Of a stretch of 36,453 nt of DNA, positions 9,154-18,472 are shown in pieces. The translations under genes and the position numbers were made by a program. Numbering within the stretch: position 1 is the stretch's first letter; every line of letters begins with the position of its first letter. Location of the stretch: NCBI GenBank assembly GCA_017694755.1, contig JADIMO010000042.1, positions 1 through 36,453 on the forward strand, in the 5' to 3' direction. Under the pieces are notes generated by a model that had not been told where the DNA came from, ran no database searches, and saw only the letters and a program-made list of their open reading frames with translations. The stretch is from Candidatus Cryptobacteroides merdavium (GTDB lineage: Bacteria > Bacteroidota > Bacteroidia > Bacteroidales > UBA932).

Positions 9154-11082
9154 ATGAATTTAAGGAATATATTTATGGCAATGGCTTTTGCCGGGCTTGC
9201 TTCCTGTGCGGGAGGCCCGGCTTTTGACCCGGCTTCTGTCGGGGATGCGGGGGAGCGTGTGGCCCGTGTGGAGCCTCTTTCGTGGTGGACGGGTATGAAG
9301 ACCCCTCTGCAACTTCTGGTCGGAGGCGAGGGCATCTCTCAGTATGATGTCCGCATCGAGGGCGGAAATGGTGTTGAGGTGAAGGCTGTCCACAAGGCTG
9401 ACAGCCCGAATTATTGTTTCGTGGATGTGGCTGTCGCGGAAAATGCCGCCCCGGGCACATATTGGCTCGTTTTCAGCAGAGGGGAGGAATCTTTCAAATA
9501 CCCATACGAGATAGCGGCCCGCGCCGAGGGCTCCGCTACACGCGGCAGCTTCACGACCGCCGACATGATATATCTCATCATGCCGGACCGCTTCGCCAAC
9601 GGCGACCCGTCAAATGACGCCACTCCTGACACGGCGGAGAAGCCTGCCCGCGATGAGTTCTTCGGCCGTCACGGCGGGGACATCCAGGGCATCATCGACC
9701 ATCTGGACTATATAGCCGACCTTGGCGCCACTGCCATCTGGAACACCCCTCTGCTTCTGGACAATGAACCTGAAGGCTCGTATCACGGCTATGCCTGCGC
9801 TGACTATTACCATATCGACCCCCGTTTCGGCTCCAACGGGCTTTACCGGGAGTTTGTGGACAAGGCTCACGGCAAGGGACTGAAGGTTATAATGGACATA
9901 GTCACAAACCATTGCGGTACCGCCCACTGGTGGATGAATGACCTGCCTTTCAAGGATTGGGTACATGTGTTCCCTGAATATACGGGGACAAATGTATGCT
10001 TCTCCACCAATATGGACCCGAATGCCTCGAAATATGACCTCAATCTTCAGGAGAGCGGCTGGTTCGTGCCTTCAATGCCGGACATGAACCTGGACAATCC
10101 TTATGTCCTGCAGTATTTCAAACAGTGGGCAGTGTGGTGGATAGAATATGCCGGGCTGGACGGGTTCAGGGTCGACACCTATCCTTACAATGAGAAAGGG
10201 CCTATGAGCGAATGGTGCGCCGCCGTCCTGAATGAGTATCCGGACTTCAATATCGTCGGTGAGTGCTGGACATCGTCCATCCCCCAGCTCGCCTACTGGC
10301 AGGGAGGAAACGCCAACAAGGACGGCTTCGACTCCCATCTTCCTTCCATCATGGACTTTCCTCTGCAGGAAGCCATCTGGCGTGCCGTGCCGACCGATTC
10401 CCAGGCTTGGGGAGAAGGCATGGCGCGGGTTTATGACTGTCTTTCACATGATTTTGTGTATCATGACCTGTCTAAGATGATGATTTTCCCGGGCAACCAC
10501 GACACCGACCGCATTGGCGATGTGCTGAAGCACAATCCTGACCGCCACAAGATAGTCATGACCATGATGGCCACCATGCGCGGCATTCCGCAGATATTCT
10601 ACGGCGACGAGATGATGTTCGTATCGAAGGACAGGTCCCAGGGCCACGGTGGCCTGCGTGTGGACTTCCCGGGCGGCTGGACCGGCGACAAGGTCAACCT
10701 CTTCACCCCGGAAGGCCGTGCGGCTGCTCTCACCGGCACTGACGGAAAACCTGTTCCGGAAGGACAGCTGGCAGACCTGCACGACTTCACCCGCAGGCTC
10801 TTCCAGTGGAGGAAGGACAAGAAGGTCATCCATGACGGCAAGACCATGCATTTCCTGTCAAGGGACAATACCTACGGCTATTTCCGTTATGACGACACCG
10901 ATGCCGTGTTTGTCTTCATCAACAATTCCCGCGGCAAGAAGCATGTGCCGTGGTCGCATTATGCCGAGATAGCCGACGGCCTTCATGACGGCCGCAATGT
11001 GCTCACCGGCGAGGCCGTTGAGGTCACGGATTCGACCAGTGTCGGCCCTCGCCAGGTGCTTGTCGTGGAATACAAGAGATAA
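9154..11082 (+). CDS. SusA-like neopullulanase / cyclomaltodextrinase (GH13)
   Basis: A 642-residue GH13 enzyme. The ATG at 9154 is chosen because it directly precedes a signal peptide (NLRNIFMAMAFAGLASC, Cys18 lipobox LASC); an upstream TTG at 9109 would add an unlikely leader. An N-terminal beta domain (~30-125) of the cyclomaltodextrinase type is followed by the barrel from MIYLIMPDRFANGDP. Catalytic residues are Asp341 (DGFRVDTYPY), Glu370 (VGECWTS) and Asp450 (PGNHDTDR). A short C-terminal beta domain ends at VEYKR. SusA of B. thetaiotaomicron is periplasmic and cuts imported maltooligosaccharides. Here the Cys is followed by AGG with no acidic residues, consistent with a periplasm-facing lipoprotein. 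It is 29 bases upstream of the SusB-like gene. Confidence 0.9.
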   Translation: MNLRNIFMAMAFAGLASCAGGPAFDPASVGDAGERVARVEPLSWWTGMKTPLQLLVGGEGISQYDVRIEGGNGVEVKAVHKADSPNYCFVDVAVAENAAPGTYWLVFSRGEESFKYPYEIAARAEGSATRGSFTTADMIYLIMPDRFANGDPSNDATPDTAEKPARDEFFGRHGGDIQGIIDHLDYIADLGATAIWNTPLLLDNEPEGSYHGYACADYYHIDPRFGSNGLYREFVDKAHGKGLKVIMDIVTNHCGTAHWWMNDLPFKDWVHVFPEYTGTNVCFSTNMDPNASKYDLNLQESGWFVPSMPDMNLDNPYVLQYFKQWAVWWIEYAGLDGFRVDTYPYNEKGPMSEWCAAVLNEYPDFNIVGECWTSSIPQLAYWQGGNANKDGFDSHLPSIMDFPLQEAIWRAVPTDSQAWGEGMARVYDCLSHDFVYHDLSKMMIFPGNHDTDRIGDVLKHNPDRHKIVMTMMATMRGIPQIFYGDEMMFVSKDRSQGHGGLRVDFPGGWTGDKVNLFTPEGRAAALTGTDGKPVPEGQLADLHDFTRRLFQWRKDKKVIHDGKTMHFLSRDNTYGYFRYDDTDAVFVFINNSRGKKHVPWSHYAEIADGLHDGRNVLTGEAVEVTDSTSVGPRQVLVVEYKR

Positions 11083-11090
11083 GAATATAA

Positions 11091-13340
<2,250 letters not shown>

Positions 13341-13341
13341 T

Positions 13342-13373
13342 GTCTTCCACTCGCTTTGCTCAGGCGGAATGAC
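13342..13373. repeat. Short palindromic repeat, copy 2 (reduced)
   Basis: GTCTTCC (13342-13348) and GGAATGAC (13366-13373) flank CTCGCTTTGCTCAGGC. The arms and the CTCGCTTTGCTC core resemble the right half of the repeat at 9015-9074, so this looks like a reduced or decayed copy just after the GH97 stop codon. Confidence 0.45.
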
Positions 13374-13383
13374 TCCTTAGGAT

Positions 13384-13422
13384 CCCCTGACTGTCTTCAT
13401 CGGCAGCCAGGGGTATTTTTTG
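13384..13422 (+). terminator. Rho-independent terminator of the sus-like locus
   Basis: CCCCTG-A-CTG (from 13384) pairs with CAG-C-CAGGGG (to 13413), giving a 6+3 bp stem with one mismatch, followed by TATTTTTTG. This is a convincing intrinsic terminator 44 bases after the GH97 gene, marking the end of the glucan-utilisation operon. Confidence 0.8.
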
Positions 13423-13424
13423 TT

Positions 13425-13676
13425 TTCATGTTAACCTCCAAACCTTTCTCACATACAGATGAGCAGGCATTTGCCAAAAGTGCAAATCAGGAACTTCAAA
13501 GTGCAATTGCTGTGCTGCGTATCGTGCAGCAAAACCCTTCGGCAACCCCAAAAAGAAATAGCCTCCAGTATAGGCAAGTCGGAAAGGACGGTCAAATCCA
13601 TTGCCCTTTGCAGGAAAAGAATATAATTCAGCGTATAAACGGCAAGCGCGATGGATATTGGGCAATCATAAAATAA
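13425..13676 (+). pseudogene. Decayed C-terminal winged-helix remnant
   Basis: Read with two frame changes, this stretch encodes a recognisable winged-helix end. One frame gives VLRIVQQNPSATP (to ~13550). The next frame gives QKEIASSIGKSERTVKSIAL (13549-~13610). The first frame then resumes with LQEKNIIQRINGKRDGYWAI and stops at 13674-13676. Joined, this is the usual C-terminal helix-turn-helix of AlbA/HATPase_c_4-type putative transcriptional regulators (pattern NPxxTxKEIA...GYWxI). No N-terminal domain is present. The first frame change falls at a C/A homopolymer run (CCCCAAAAAG). I infer a relic of a lost regulator gene, not a working gene. A sequencing error would not explain the missing N-terminus. 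Confidence 0.6.
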
Positions 13677-13677
13677 A

Positions 13678-13708
13678 ATTGAATAATTAAAAATATCATC
13701 TATCTTTG
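13678..13708 (+). promoter_or_regulatory. Bacteroidota-type promoter for pflB
   Basis: TTG (13679-13681), 19 bases, then TATCTTTG (13701-13708) fits the Bacteroidota consensus TTTG-N19-21-TAnnTTTG. Transcription would start near 13713-13715, giving a leader of about 30 bases before the pflB ATG at 13745. Confidence 0.7.
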
Positions 13709-13744
13709 CGACCGGATTAAAGAGGAAACAATAACTGACGATTT

Positions 13745-15973
13745 ATGGAAATCAAAGAGAAATTCAAGGACGGCGCGTGGAGCCGTGGAATTGACGTGTC
13801 TGACTTCGTTTACAGGAACATTACTCCTTACACCGGAGATGCATCATTCCTCTGCGGACCGTCTGAAAGGACGAAAAAACTGTGGAACGAATGCCTTGCC
13901 GCACTTGACGAAGAGAGGAAAAACAATGGCGTGCGGTCAATCGATGCAGAAACTATTTCGACAATCACTTCACACAAAGCAGGTTATATAGACAGGGAGT
14001 GCGAACTGATCGTGGGACTCCAGACAGACGAACTTCTCAAAAGGGCCATCAAGCCTTTCGGCGGCTACAAGGTGGTGGAGAAGGCCTGCAAGGAAAACGG
14101 CATCGAGATTGATCCGAAAGTAAAGGAGATTTTCACGCATTACCGCAAGACCCACAATGACGGAGTGTTCGATGTCTATACGGAGGAAATCAGAAGATTC
14201 AGGTCCCTCGGCTTCCTGACCGGGCTTCCTGACAATTATTCCAGAGGCCGCATCATCGGCGACTACAGGAGGCTTGCCCTCTATGGGGCGGACAGGCTCA
14301 TCGAGGCGAAGAAAGATGACCTCAGCAGGCTTACAGGCCCGATGACGGAAGCAAGGATAAGGCTGCGTGAGGAAGTGTCTGAGCAGATCAGGGCGCTCAA
14401 CGAAATCAAGGTGATGGGCAGCTATTACGATCTCGACCTCAGCAGGCCGGCCCTCAACGCACGTGAGGCCGTACAGTGGGTGTATATGGCCTATCTCGCA
14501 GCCGTCAAGGAGCAGGACGGGGCGGCCATGTCGCTCGGCAATGTGTCATCCTTCCTTGACATATACATCCAGTATGATCTTGACCACGGGCTCATAGACG
14601 AGAGCTATGCGCAGGAGCTCATCGACCAGTTCGTCATGAAGCTCAGGATGGTGCGGCATCTGAGGATGCAGTCCTACAACGAGATTTTCGCCGGGGACCC
14701 TACCTGGGTGACTGAATCCATCGGCGGAAGGTTCAATGACGGGAAGGTGAAGGTCACCAAGACTTCATTCCGCTTCCTCCAGACCTTGTACAACCTTGGG
14801 CCGGCACCGGAGCCGAACATGACTGTGCTCTGGAGTCCGGAACTTCCGGAAGGCTTCAAGGAGTTCTGTGCGAAGGTGTCCGTGGACACAAGCTCGGTGC
14901 AGTATGAAAATGACGACCTTATGCGCCATGTCCGCAGCTGCGACGACTACGGCATTGCCTGCTGCGTGTCATATCAGGCCATCGGAAAGGCCATCCAGTT
15001 CTTCGGGGCCCGCGCCAACCTCGCCAAGGCCCTACTCCTCGCCATCAACGGAGGCCGCTGCGAAAACACAGGCACCCTCATGGTGGAAGGCATCGAGCCT
15101 CTCAAGAGCGATGTGCTTGACTTTGAGGAAGTGCTCACCAATTATAAGAAGGTGCTTCATGAAGTGGCCAGGGTCTACAACGAGACCATGAATATCATCC
15201 ACTACATGCATGACAAATACGACTATGAGCGCTCACAGATGGCATTCATAGACACTGACCCGGAAATCAATCTCGCATACGGCGTGGCAGGGCTTTCAAT
15301 CGCTGTGGATTCCCTCTCCGCCATAAAGTATGCAAAGGTGACAGCCCACCGCAATGCTGACGGGCTCACTGACGGATTCGACATCCAGGGCGAATATCCA
15401 TGCTTCGGCAACGATGATGACAAGGTGGATTCACTTGCCGTGGATCTCGTGCACTTTTTCAGCAAGGAACTTTCCAAGCTTCCGATATACAAGAATGCAT
15501 TGCCGACCCTCTCTCTCCTCACCATCACTTCAAATGTGATGTACGGCAAGAAGACAGGAGCCACTCCTGACGGAAGGGCAAAGGGCGTCGCCTTCGCTCC
15601 GGGTGCCAACCCTATGCACGGCCGCGACTGTCACGGTGCCATTGCATCCCTCAGCTCCGTTGCCAAGCTCGACTACCATGACGCCATGGACGGCATAAGC
15701 AACACCTTCTCCATAGTGCCGAAGTCACTCGGCCCTACTTCCGAGGAAAGGGTGGATAACCTTGTCACCATGATGGACGGCTATTTCTCCAAGGGAGCAC
15801 ATCACCTTAATGTGAATGTCCTCAACCGTGAAATGCTTGAAGATGCAATGGAGCATCCTGAGAACTATCCTCAGCTCACCATCCGTGTGTCGGGGTATGC
15901 GGTGAACTTCACGAAGCTGAGCAGGGAGCATCAGCTGGAAGTTATAGCCCGTACATTCCACAACAGCCTATAA
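13745..15973 (+). CDS. pflB: Formate C-acetyltransferase (pyruvate formate-lyase)
   Basis: A 742-residue glycyl-radical enzyme converting pyruvate and CoA to acetyl-CoA and formate in the anaerobic cytoplasm. The adjacent catalytic cysteines are Cys406-Cys407 (GIACCVSY), and the glycyl radical site is Gly717 in [12 protein letters not shown] near the C-terminus. These correspond to Cys418/419 and Gly734 of the 759-residue E. coli enzyme. The double Cys plus RVSGYAV motif separates true PFL from glycerol and choline glycyl-radical lyases, which have a single Cys. It has its own promoter and is followed, after a repeat-filled 453-bp gap, by its activating enzyme. The stop codon overlaps the first arm of a large palindromic element. 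Confidence 0.97.
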   Translation: MEIKEKFKDGAWSRGIDVSDFVYRNITPYTGDASFLCGPSERTKKLWNECLAALDEERKNNGVRSIDAETISTITSHKAGYIDRECELIVGLQTDELLKRAIKPFGGYKVVEKACKENGIEIDPKVKEIFTHYRKTHNDGVFDVYTEEIRRFRSLGFLTGLPDNYSRGRIIGDYRRLALYGADRLIEAKKDDLSRLTGPMTEARIRLREEVSEQIRALNEIKVMGSYYDLDLSRPALNAREAVQWVYMAYLAAVKEQDGAAMSLGNVSSFLDIYIQYDLDHGLIDESYAQELIDQFVMKLRMVRHLRMQSYNEIFAGDPTWVTESIGGRFNDGKVKVTKTSFRFLQTLYNLGPAPEPNMTVLWSPELPEGFKEFCAKVSVDTSSVQYENDDLMRHVRSCDDYGIACCVSYQAIGKAIQFFGARANLAKALLLAINGGRCENTGTLMVEGIEPLKSDVLDFEEVLTNYKKVLHEVARVYNETMNIIHYMHDKYDYERSQMAFIDTDPEINLAYGVAGLSIAVDSLSAIKYAKVTAHRNADGLTDGFDIQGEYPCFGNDDDKVDSLAVDLVHFFSKELSKLPIYKNALPTLSLLTITSNVMYGKKTGATPDGRAKGVAFAPGANPMHGRDCHGAIASLSSVAKLDYHDAMDGISNTFSIVPKSLGPTSEERVDNLVTMMDGYFSKGAHHLNVNVLNREMLEDAMEHPENYPQLTIRVSGYAVNFTKLSREHQLEVIARTFHNSL

Positions 15974-16090
15974 AATTTAAAACAGGGCGGATAACGGCGT
16001 TGTGCTTGTCTTCCGGTCCTCACAACCGGAAGGTTGCTCCGGTCCTCGGAGCTGCGCACGCCTTGTTCTCCACCCTGTTTTGGAAATTTT
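15972..16090. repeat. Four-stem, cloverleaf-like palindromic element after pflB
   Basis: The outer stem is AAAATTT+AAAACAGGG (15972-15987) with CCCTGTTTT+AAATTTT (16073-16090, two-base bulge). A second stem is GGCGTTGTGC (15996-16005) with GCGCACGCC (16054-16062), one bulge and one wobble. Inside sit two perfect hairpins: CTTCCGGT/ACCGGAAG (16010-16032, 7-base loop) and GCTCCG/CGGAGC (16036-16052, 5-base loop). The left arm overlaps the pflB stop codon. No second copy is in this window. It may be a dispersed extragenic repeat, a structured 3' UTR or a small RNA. The spurious reading frame across it has no domain signature. Confidence 0.7.
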
Positions 16091-16102
16091 ACATATTCAA
16101 AA

Positions 16103-16182
16103 AAAGTACCCCGCCAGAAGTCATCCAGGACGCAGTCGAGGAATCTGCTATAACAGGCAGGAACGACAACGAGGGGTATTTT
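16103..16182. repeat. Nested palindromic repeat, copy 3 of the GTCATTCC family
   Basis: The outer arms TACCCC (16107-16112) and GGGGTA (16173-16178), flanked by A and T runs, enclose the imperfect arms GTCATCC (16120-16126) and GGAACGAC (16160-16167). The inner GCAGTCGAGGAATCTGCTAT is the CGAGGAATCT signature of the same family as the repeat at 9015-9074, in opposite orientation. Confidence 0.55.
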
Positions 16183-16201
16183 GGGGATAATCATAATGTT
16201 A

Positions 16202-16227
16202 GTCCGATGAAATATATTTCCTCGGAC
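16202..16227. repeat. Hairpin with a nested palindrome
   Basis: GTCCGA (16202-16207) pairs with TCGGAC (16222-16227), and between them GAAATATATTTC (16209-16220) is itself a perfect palindrome. It is one of several consecutive inverted repeats in the pflB-pflA gap. Confidence 0.55.
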
Positions 16228-16240
16228 AACCGATTAAGGA

Positions 16241-16326
16241 GCAGGATGTCATCCTGCGACAGTCCTCCCGGAGAGGGAGGAATAAGGAGGGTGACGCCCC
16301 TTGACAAGGGGCTGTCGCGAAGCGAC
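16241..16326. repeat. Multi-branched palindromic element upstream of pflA
   Basis: GCAGGATG/CATCCTGC (16241-16257) is a palindrome around one T. GCGACAG (16256-16262) pairs with CTGTCGC (16312-16318), enclosing two perfect hairpins: TCCTCCC/GGGAGGA (16263-16281) and GCCCCTT/AAGGGGC (16296-16312). GTCGC-GAA-GCGAC (16314-16326) follows and competes with the closing stem. Translation gives LSRSDWG-like peptides, which I recall from dispersed extragenic repeats in this phylum. Confidence 0.6.
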
Positions 16327-16343
16327 TGGGGATTAAGATAAAT

Positions 16344-16360
16344 GGATTTCGAAGAAATCC
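16344..16360. repeat. Perfect 7-bp hairpin in the pflA leader
   Basis: GGATTTC (16344-16350), loop GAA, GAAATCC (16354-16360). It lies directly before the long hairpin that ends at the pflA start codon. Confidence 0.5.
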
Positions 16361-16422
16361 TTAACGACGGTTCGACGAATTCCTTGGGGCTGAGCATAAT
16401 AAATTCGTCGAACAGACGTTAA
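16361..16422 (+). promoter_or_regulatory. Long leader hairpin abutting the pflA start codon
   Basis: GTTCGACGAATT (16370-16381) and AATTCGTCGAAC (16402-16413) form a perfect 12-bp stem around a 20-base loop. After a three-base mismatch, TTAACG (16361-16366) pairs with CGTTAA (16417-16422). The 3' arm ends four bases before the ATG at 16427, so folding would place the ribosome-binding region inside the stem. It could lower or control pflA translation; no ligand or partner is evident. Confidence 0.55.
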
Positions 16423-16426
16423 TTAT

Positions 16427-17155
16427 ATGAAGTTGAAAGTACATTCATACGAATCGATGGGGACTTACGATGGGCCGGGACTCCGGCTCGTCGTTTTTTT
16501 GCAGGGCTGCCCTTTCAGGTGCCTGTATTGTGCCAATCCGGACACCATCCCGTACGAAGGCGGCAAGGAAACCGACCCGGAGGAGATTCTCCGAATGGCA
16601 GTCAGCCAGAAGCCGTTTTTCGGGAAACGCGGCGGGGTCACATTTTCCGGCGGCGAACCCACAGTCCAGGCGAAAGCCATTGTCCCCCTTGTTCATCAGC
16701 TGCATGACCAGGGCATAAATGTATGCCTTGACTCCAACGGCGGCATCTGGAACAGCGATGTGGAAGAGCTTCTCTCCCTCGTTGACCTTGTCCTCCTCGA
16801 TGTCAAGGAATTCAACCCCGAAAGGCACCAGTCCCTCACCGGCCGCAGCAATCATCAGACCCTGAAGACCGCCGCCTGGCTGGAGGAGCATAGCAGGCCG
16901 TTCTGGCTCCGCTATGTCCTTGTTCCCGGCTACAGCGACTTCGAGGAAGACATCCGTGCCCTCGGCGAGCATTTCAGGACCTATAAGATGCTGCAGCGCG
17001 TCGAAATCCTCCCGTACCACACCCTCGGCGTCAACAAATATGCCTCCCTCGGCCAGGAATACCCCTTGAAATCCGTCCCCCTCAACACCAAAGCCCAGCT
17101 TTCAAGCGCCGAAGCCCTCTTCCGTGAATATTTCCCCTTCGTTGTCCTGAACTGA
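16427..17155 (+). CDS. pflA: Pyruvate formate-lyase activating enzyme (radical SAM)
   Basis: A 242-residue radical SAM activase that installs the glycyl radical on PflB using S-adenosylmethionine and a [4Fe-4S] cluster. The CxxxCxxC cluster motif is Cys28, Cys32 and Cys35 in GCPFRCLYCANP. It is preceded by the activase signature YDGPGLRLVVFLQG and followed by GVTFSGGEPTVQ (SAM-binding GGE). Length matches PflA (246 in E. coli), and no extra ferredoxin-like cluster domain is present, unlike activases of glycerol or choline lyases. It lies downstream of pflB in the same direction, but 453 bp of inverted repeats separate them, so separate control is possible. I see no good TAnnTTTG box in the gap. 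Confidence 0.96.
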   Translation: MKLKVHSYESMGTYDGPGLRLVVFLQGCPFRCLYCANPDTIPYEGGKETDPEEILRMAVSQKPFFGKRGGVTFSGGEPTVQAKAIVPLVHQLHDQGINVCLDSNGGIWNSDVEELLSLVDLVLLDVKEFNPERHQSLTGRSNHQTLKTAAWLEEHSRPFWLRYVLVPGYSDFEEDIRALGEHFRTYKMLQRVEILPYHTLGVNKYASLGQEYPLKSVPLNTKAQLSSAEALFREYFPFVVLN

Positions 17156-17220
17156 CAGGTTCGTGTCTGGTTCATGGACTGACTTTTACTGAGCTTTACT
17201 TGAAGGCAATGTGTATGGAG

Positions 17221-17260
17221 AAAGGAGGCGGACCGAAATGGGATTGGGCCGCACTCCTTT
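17221..17260. terminator. Possible stem-loop between convergent pflA and ssb
   Basis: AAAGGAG-GCGG (17221-17231) pairs with CCGC-A-CTCCTTT (17249-17260) with one bulged A and a 17-base loop. It lies between two converging genes, where a bidirectional terminator is expected. There is no clear T-tract, so the call is tentative. Confidence 0.35.
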
Positions 17261-17305
17261 CCCGGAGGTACATATGGGCACCTCTTCAGCATTGAGGGGC
17301 GGATG

Positions 17306-17635
17306 TCATTCGCCGCGCTCTTCGATTACGAGCTTGTTGGCGACGACTTCGTAGGACTGGCGTTCGACGCCGTCGCTGCCGGTGTACTTGGAGCTTTTGA
17401 GGCGGCCGCAGACATAGACCGGGCAGCCTTTGGTGATGAGGCTGAAGTCGGGCATGCCCTTGGTGTTCCATGCTACCACATTGTGCCAGGTGGTTTCGAC
17501 CACGGCTTCGCCGTCGCGGTTCTTGTAAAGGAAATTGGTGGCGAGGGAGAACCTTGCGACCTGGCCGGAGCCTGCGGCCGAAATGCGGATGTTGCCGACA
17601 TTTCCCTTCAATTCGATTCTGTTCAACTGTTCCAT
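17306..17635 (-). CDS. ssb: Small single-stranded DNA-binding protein
   Basis: A 109-residue SSB consisting of a single OB fold. The start at 17635 (MEQLNRIELKGNVGNIR) is preferred because it matches the usual SSB beginning; a longer frame to 17698 only adds a charged leader. Family features are VARFSLATNFLYKN, TTWHNVVAWN and KGCPVYVCGRLKSSKY. It ends at LVIEERGE soon after the fold, so the flexible linker and acidic C-terminal peptide (DDDIPF-like) that recruits repair and replication partners are absent. Bacteroidales often have a second short SSB besides a full-length one, and this is probably that paralogue. It should bind ssDNA but may not recruit the usual partners. It converges with pflA. 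Confidence 0.9.
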   Translation of the reverse strand: MEQLNRIELKGNVGNIRISAAGSGQVARFSLATNFLYKNRDGEAVVETTWHNVVAWNTKGMPDFSLITKGCPVYVCGRLKSSKYTGSDGVERQSYEVVANKLVIEERGE

Positions 17636-18028
17636 AGTAAATGCTTTTTGTTCGGTTTCTTCCCGCATGTCGTGCGCACTTCTGCTGGGCATTGGCAAAG
17701 TAAGGCAAAATAATCAGCATATTATGCGGGATATTTCTCGGAAAATGCAGGTATTTCTGTTTTTTGTGCAGGTTTTTTCTTTTTCTTTTGAAAACATGAT
17801 TTTTTTATATGGATGACAATTCATTTGGAGGTCTGAAGCCGGGCATGAAAATTTATTTTTACGAAATGCGGGGCGGTATGGAACGGTGTAAAAAAGAGAA
17901 AAAACAGACATTTTTGTGTGGGGATTGCAAAAAAGAGAAAAAGTTTTCCGGAAGCTGGAAGATTCCGCCACATTTATTTGCATAAGGGCCGGGCTTTGTG
18001 CACATTTGGGCAAACCAAAGACGATGCC
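17636..18028. other. Intergenic region between divergent ssb and the zinc-finger gene
   Basis: This 393-base A/T-rich gap has no credible gene. It contains a direct repeat of AAAAAAGAGAAAAA at 17890-17903 and 17929-17942 (39-base spacing). Near-consensus -7 boxes for ssb lie on the minus strand (TTACTTTG 17703-17696; TTATTTTG 17712-17705), and one on the plus strand (TTTATTTG 17973-17980). None matches TAnnTTTG fully, so I do not call promoters here. Confidence 0.4.
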
Positions 18029-18472
18029 ATGAGATATAACACGGAAGAAGAACACAAGGCGGTTGCCTGCCTTGAATGCGGGGATGAGATCAAGTATGGA
18101 CGGCCTGACAAGAAGTTCTGCTGTGAAAGCTGCAAGAACAGGTACAACAACAGGAAATCCAGGAACAGCAGGGTCACGAAACTCAAGGTGATAAATTCCC
18201 TTGAGCGGAACCACGGGATATTGGACAGGATGCTGAAGCTCGGGATGGATTCGATGGACCTTGTGGAGCTGAAGCATCTCGGATTTGACACGGACTATGT
18301 GACCTCGTACCGGAAGATACGCAGGCATGACGAATTCTGCTGTTTTGACATAAGGTTCATCCTCACACCTACAAGGATATGTTCGGTTTCAAGGATCCCT
18401 TGCTCCCTTGACCCCGGCAATTCAGTAAAAAATTCCGTAAATTCGCATCCGGAACATAAAGGGAACAAATGA
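18029..18472 (+). CDS. Conserved small zinc-finger-like protein of unknown function
   Basis: A 147-residue protein. The start at 18029 (MRYNTEEEHKAVACLEC) is chosen because the upstream extension of the frame has no family-like features. Two Cys pairs, CLEC (CxxC) and CCESC (CxxC), about 16 residues apart, form a likely zinc ribbon, followed by the basic stretch KNRYNNRKSRNSR that could contact nucleic acid. The rest (KVINSLERNHGILDRMLKLG and YVTSYRKIRRHDEF-CFD) is a pattern I recall from uncharacterised Bacteroidales proteins. Its stop overlaps the next gene's start (ATGA), implying translational coupling with the M3 peptidase. The function is unknown; a DNA- or RNA-binding role is only a guess from the zinc ribbon and basic patch. 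Confidence 0.8.
   Translation: MRYNTEEEHKAVACLECGDEIKYGRPDKKFCCESCKNRYNNRKSRNSRVTKLKVINSLERNHGILDRMLKLGMDSMDLVELKHLGFDTDYVTSYRKIRRHDEFCCFDIRFILTPTRICSVSRIPCSLDPGNSVKNSVNSHPEHKGNK

Noticed and set aside
8781..9335. A minus-strand frame containing HPERSRGI-like residues
   Set aside because: This peptide pattern comes from the palindromic repeat at 9015-9074; the rest is antisense to two GH13 genes.
13356..13676. A 106-codon plus-strand frame as an intact gene
   Set aside because: Its middle part is out of frame with the winged-helix homology on both sides, and its start lies upstream of the sus terminator, so it is called a pseudogene remnant.
13356..13745. Riboswitch or structured leader upstream of pflB
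   Set aside because: Apart from the terminator and promoter no conserved fold is visible; the leader after the promoter is only about 30 bases.
16000..16341. A 113-codon frame in the pflB-pflA gap
   Set aside because: It runs across several palindromes; the translation is the kind of peptide produced by extragenic repeats, so it is treated as non-coding.
17890..17942. AAAAAAGAGAAAAA direct repeat as an operator
   Set aside because: The A/G-rich repeat occurs only twice in an A/T-rich spacer, far from a convincing promoter; it may be chance low complexity.
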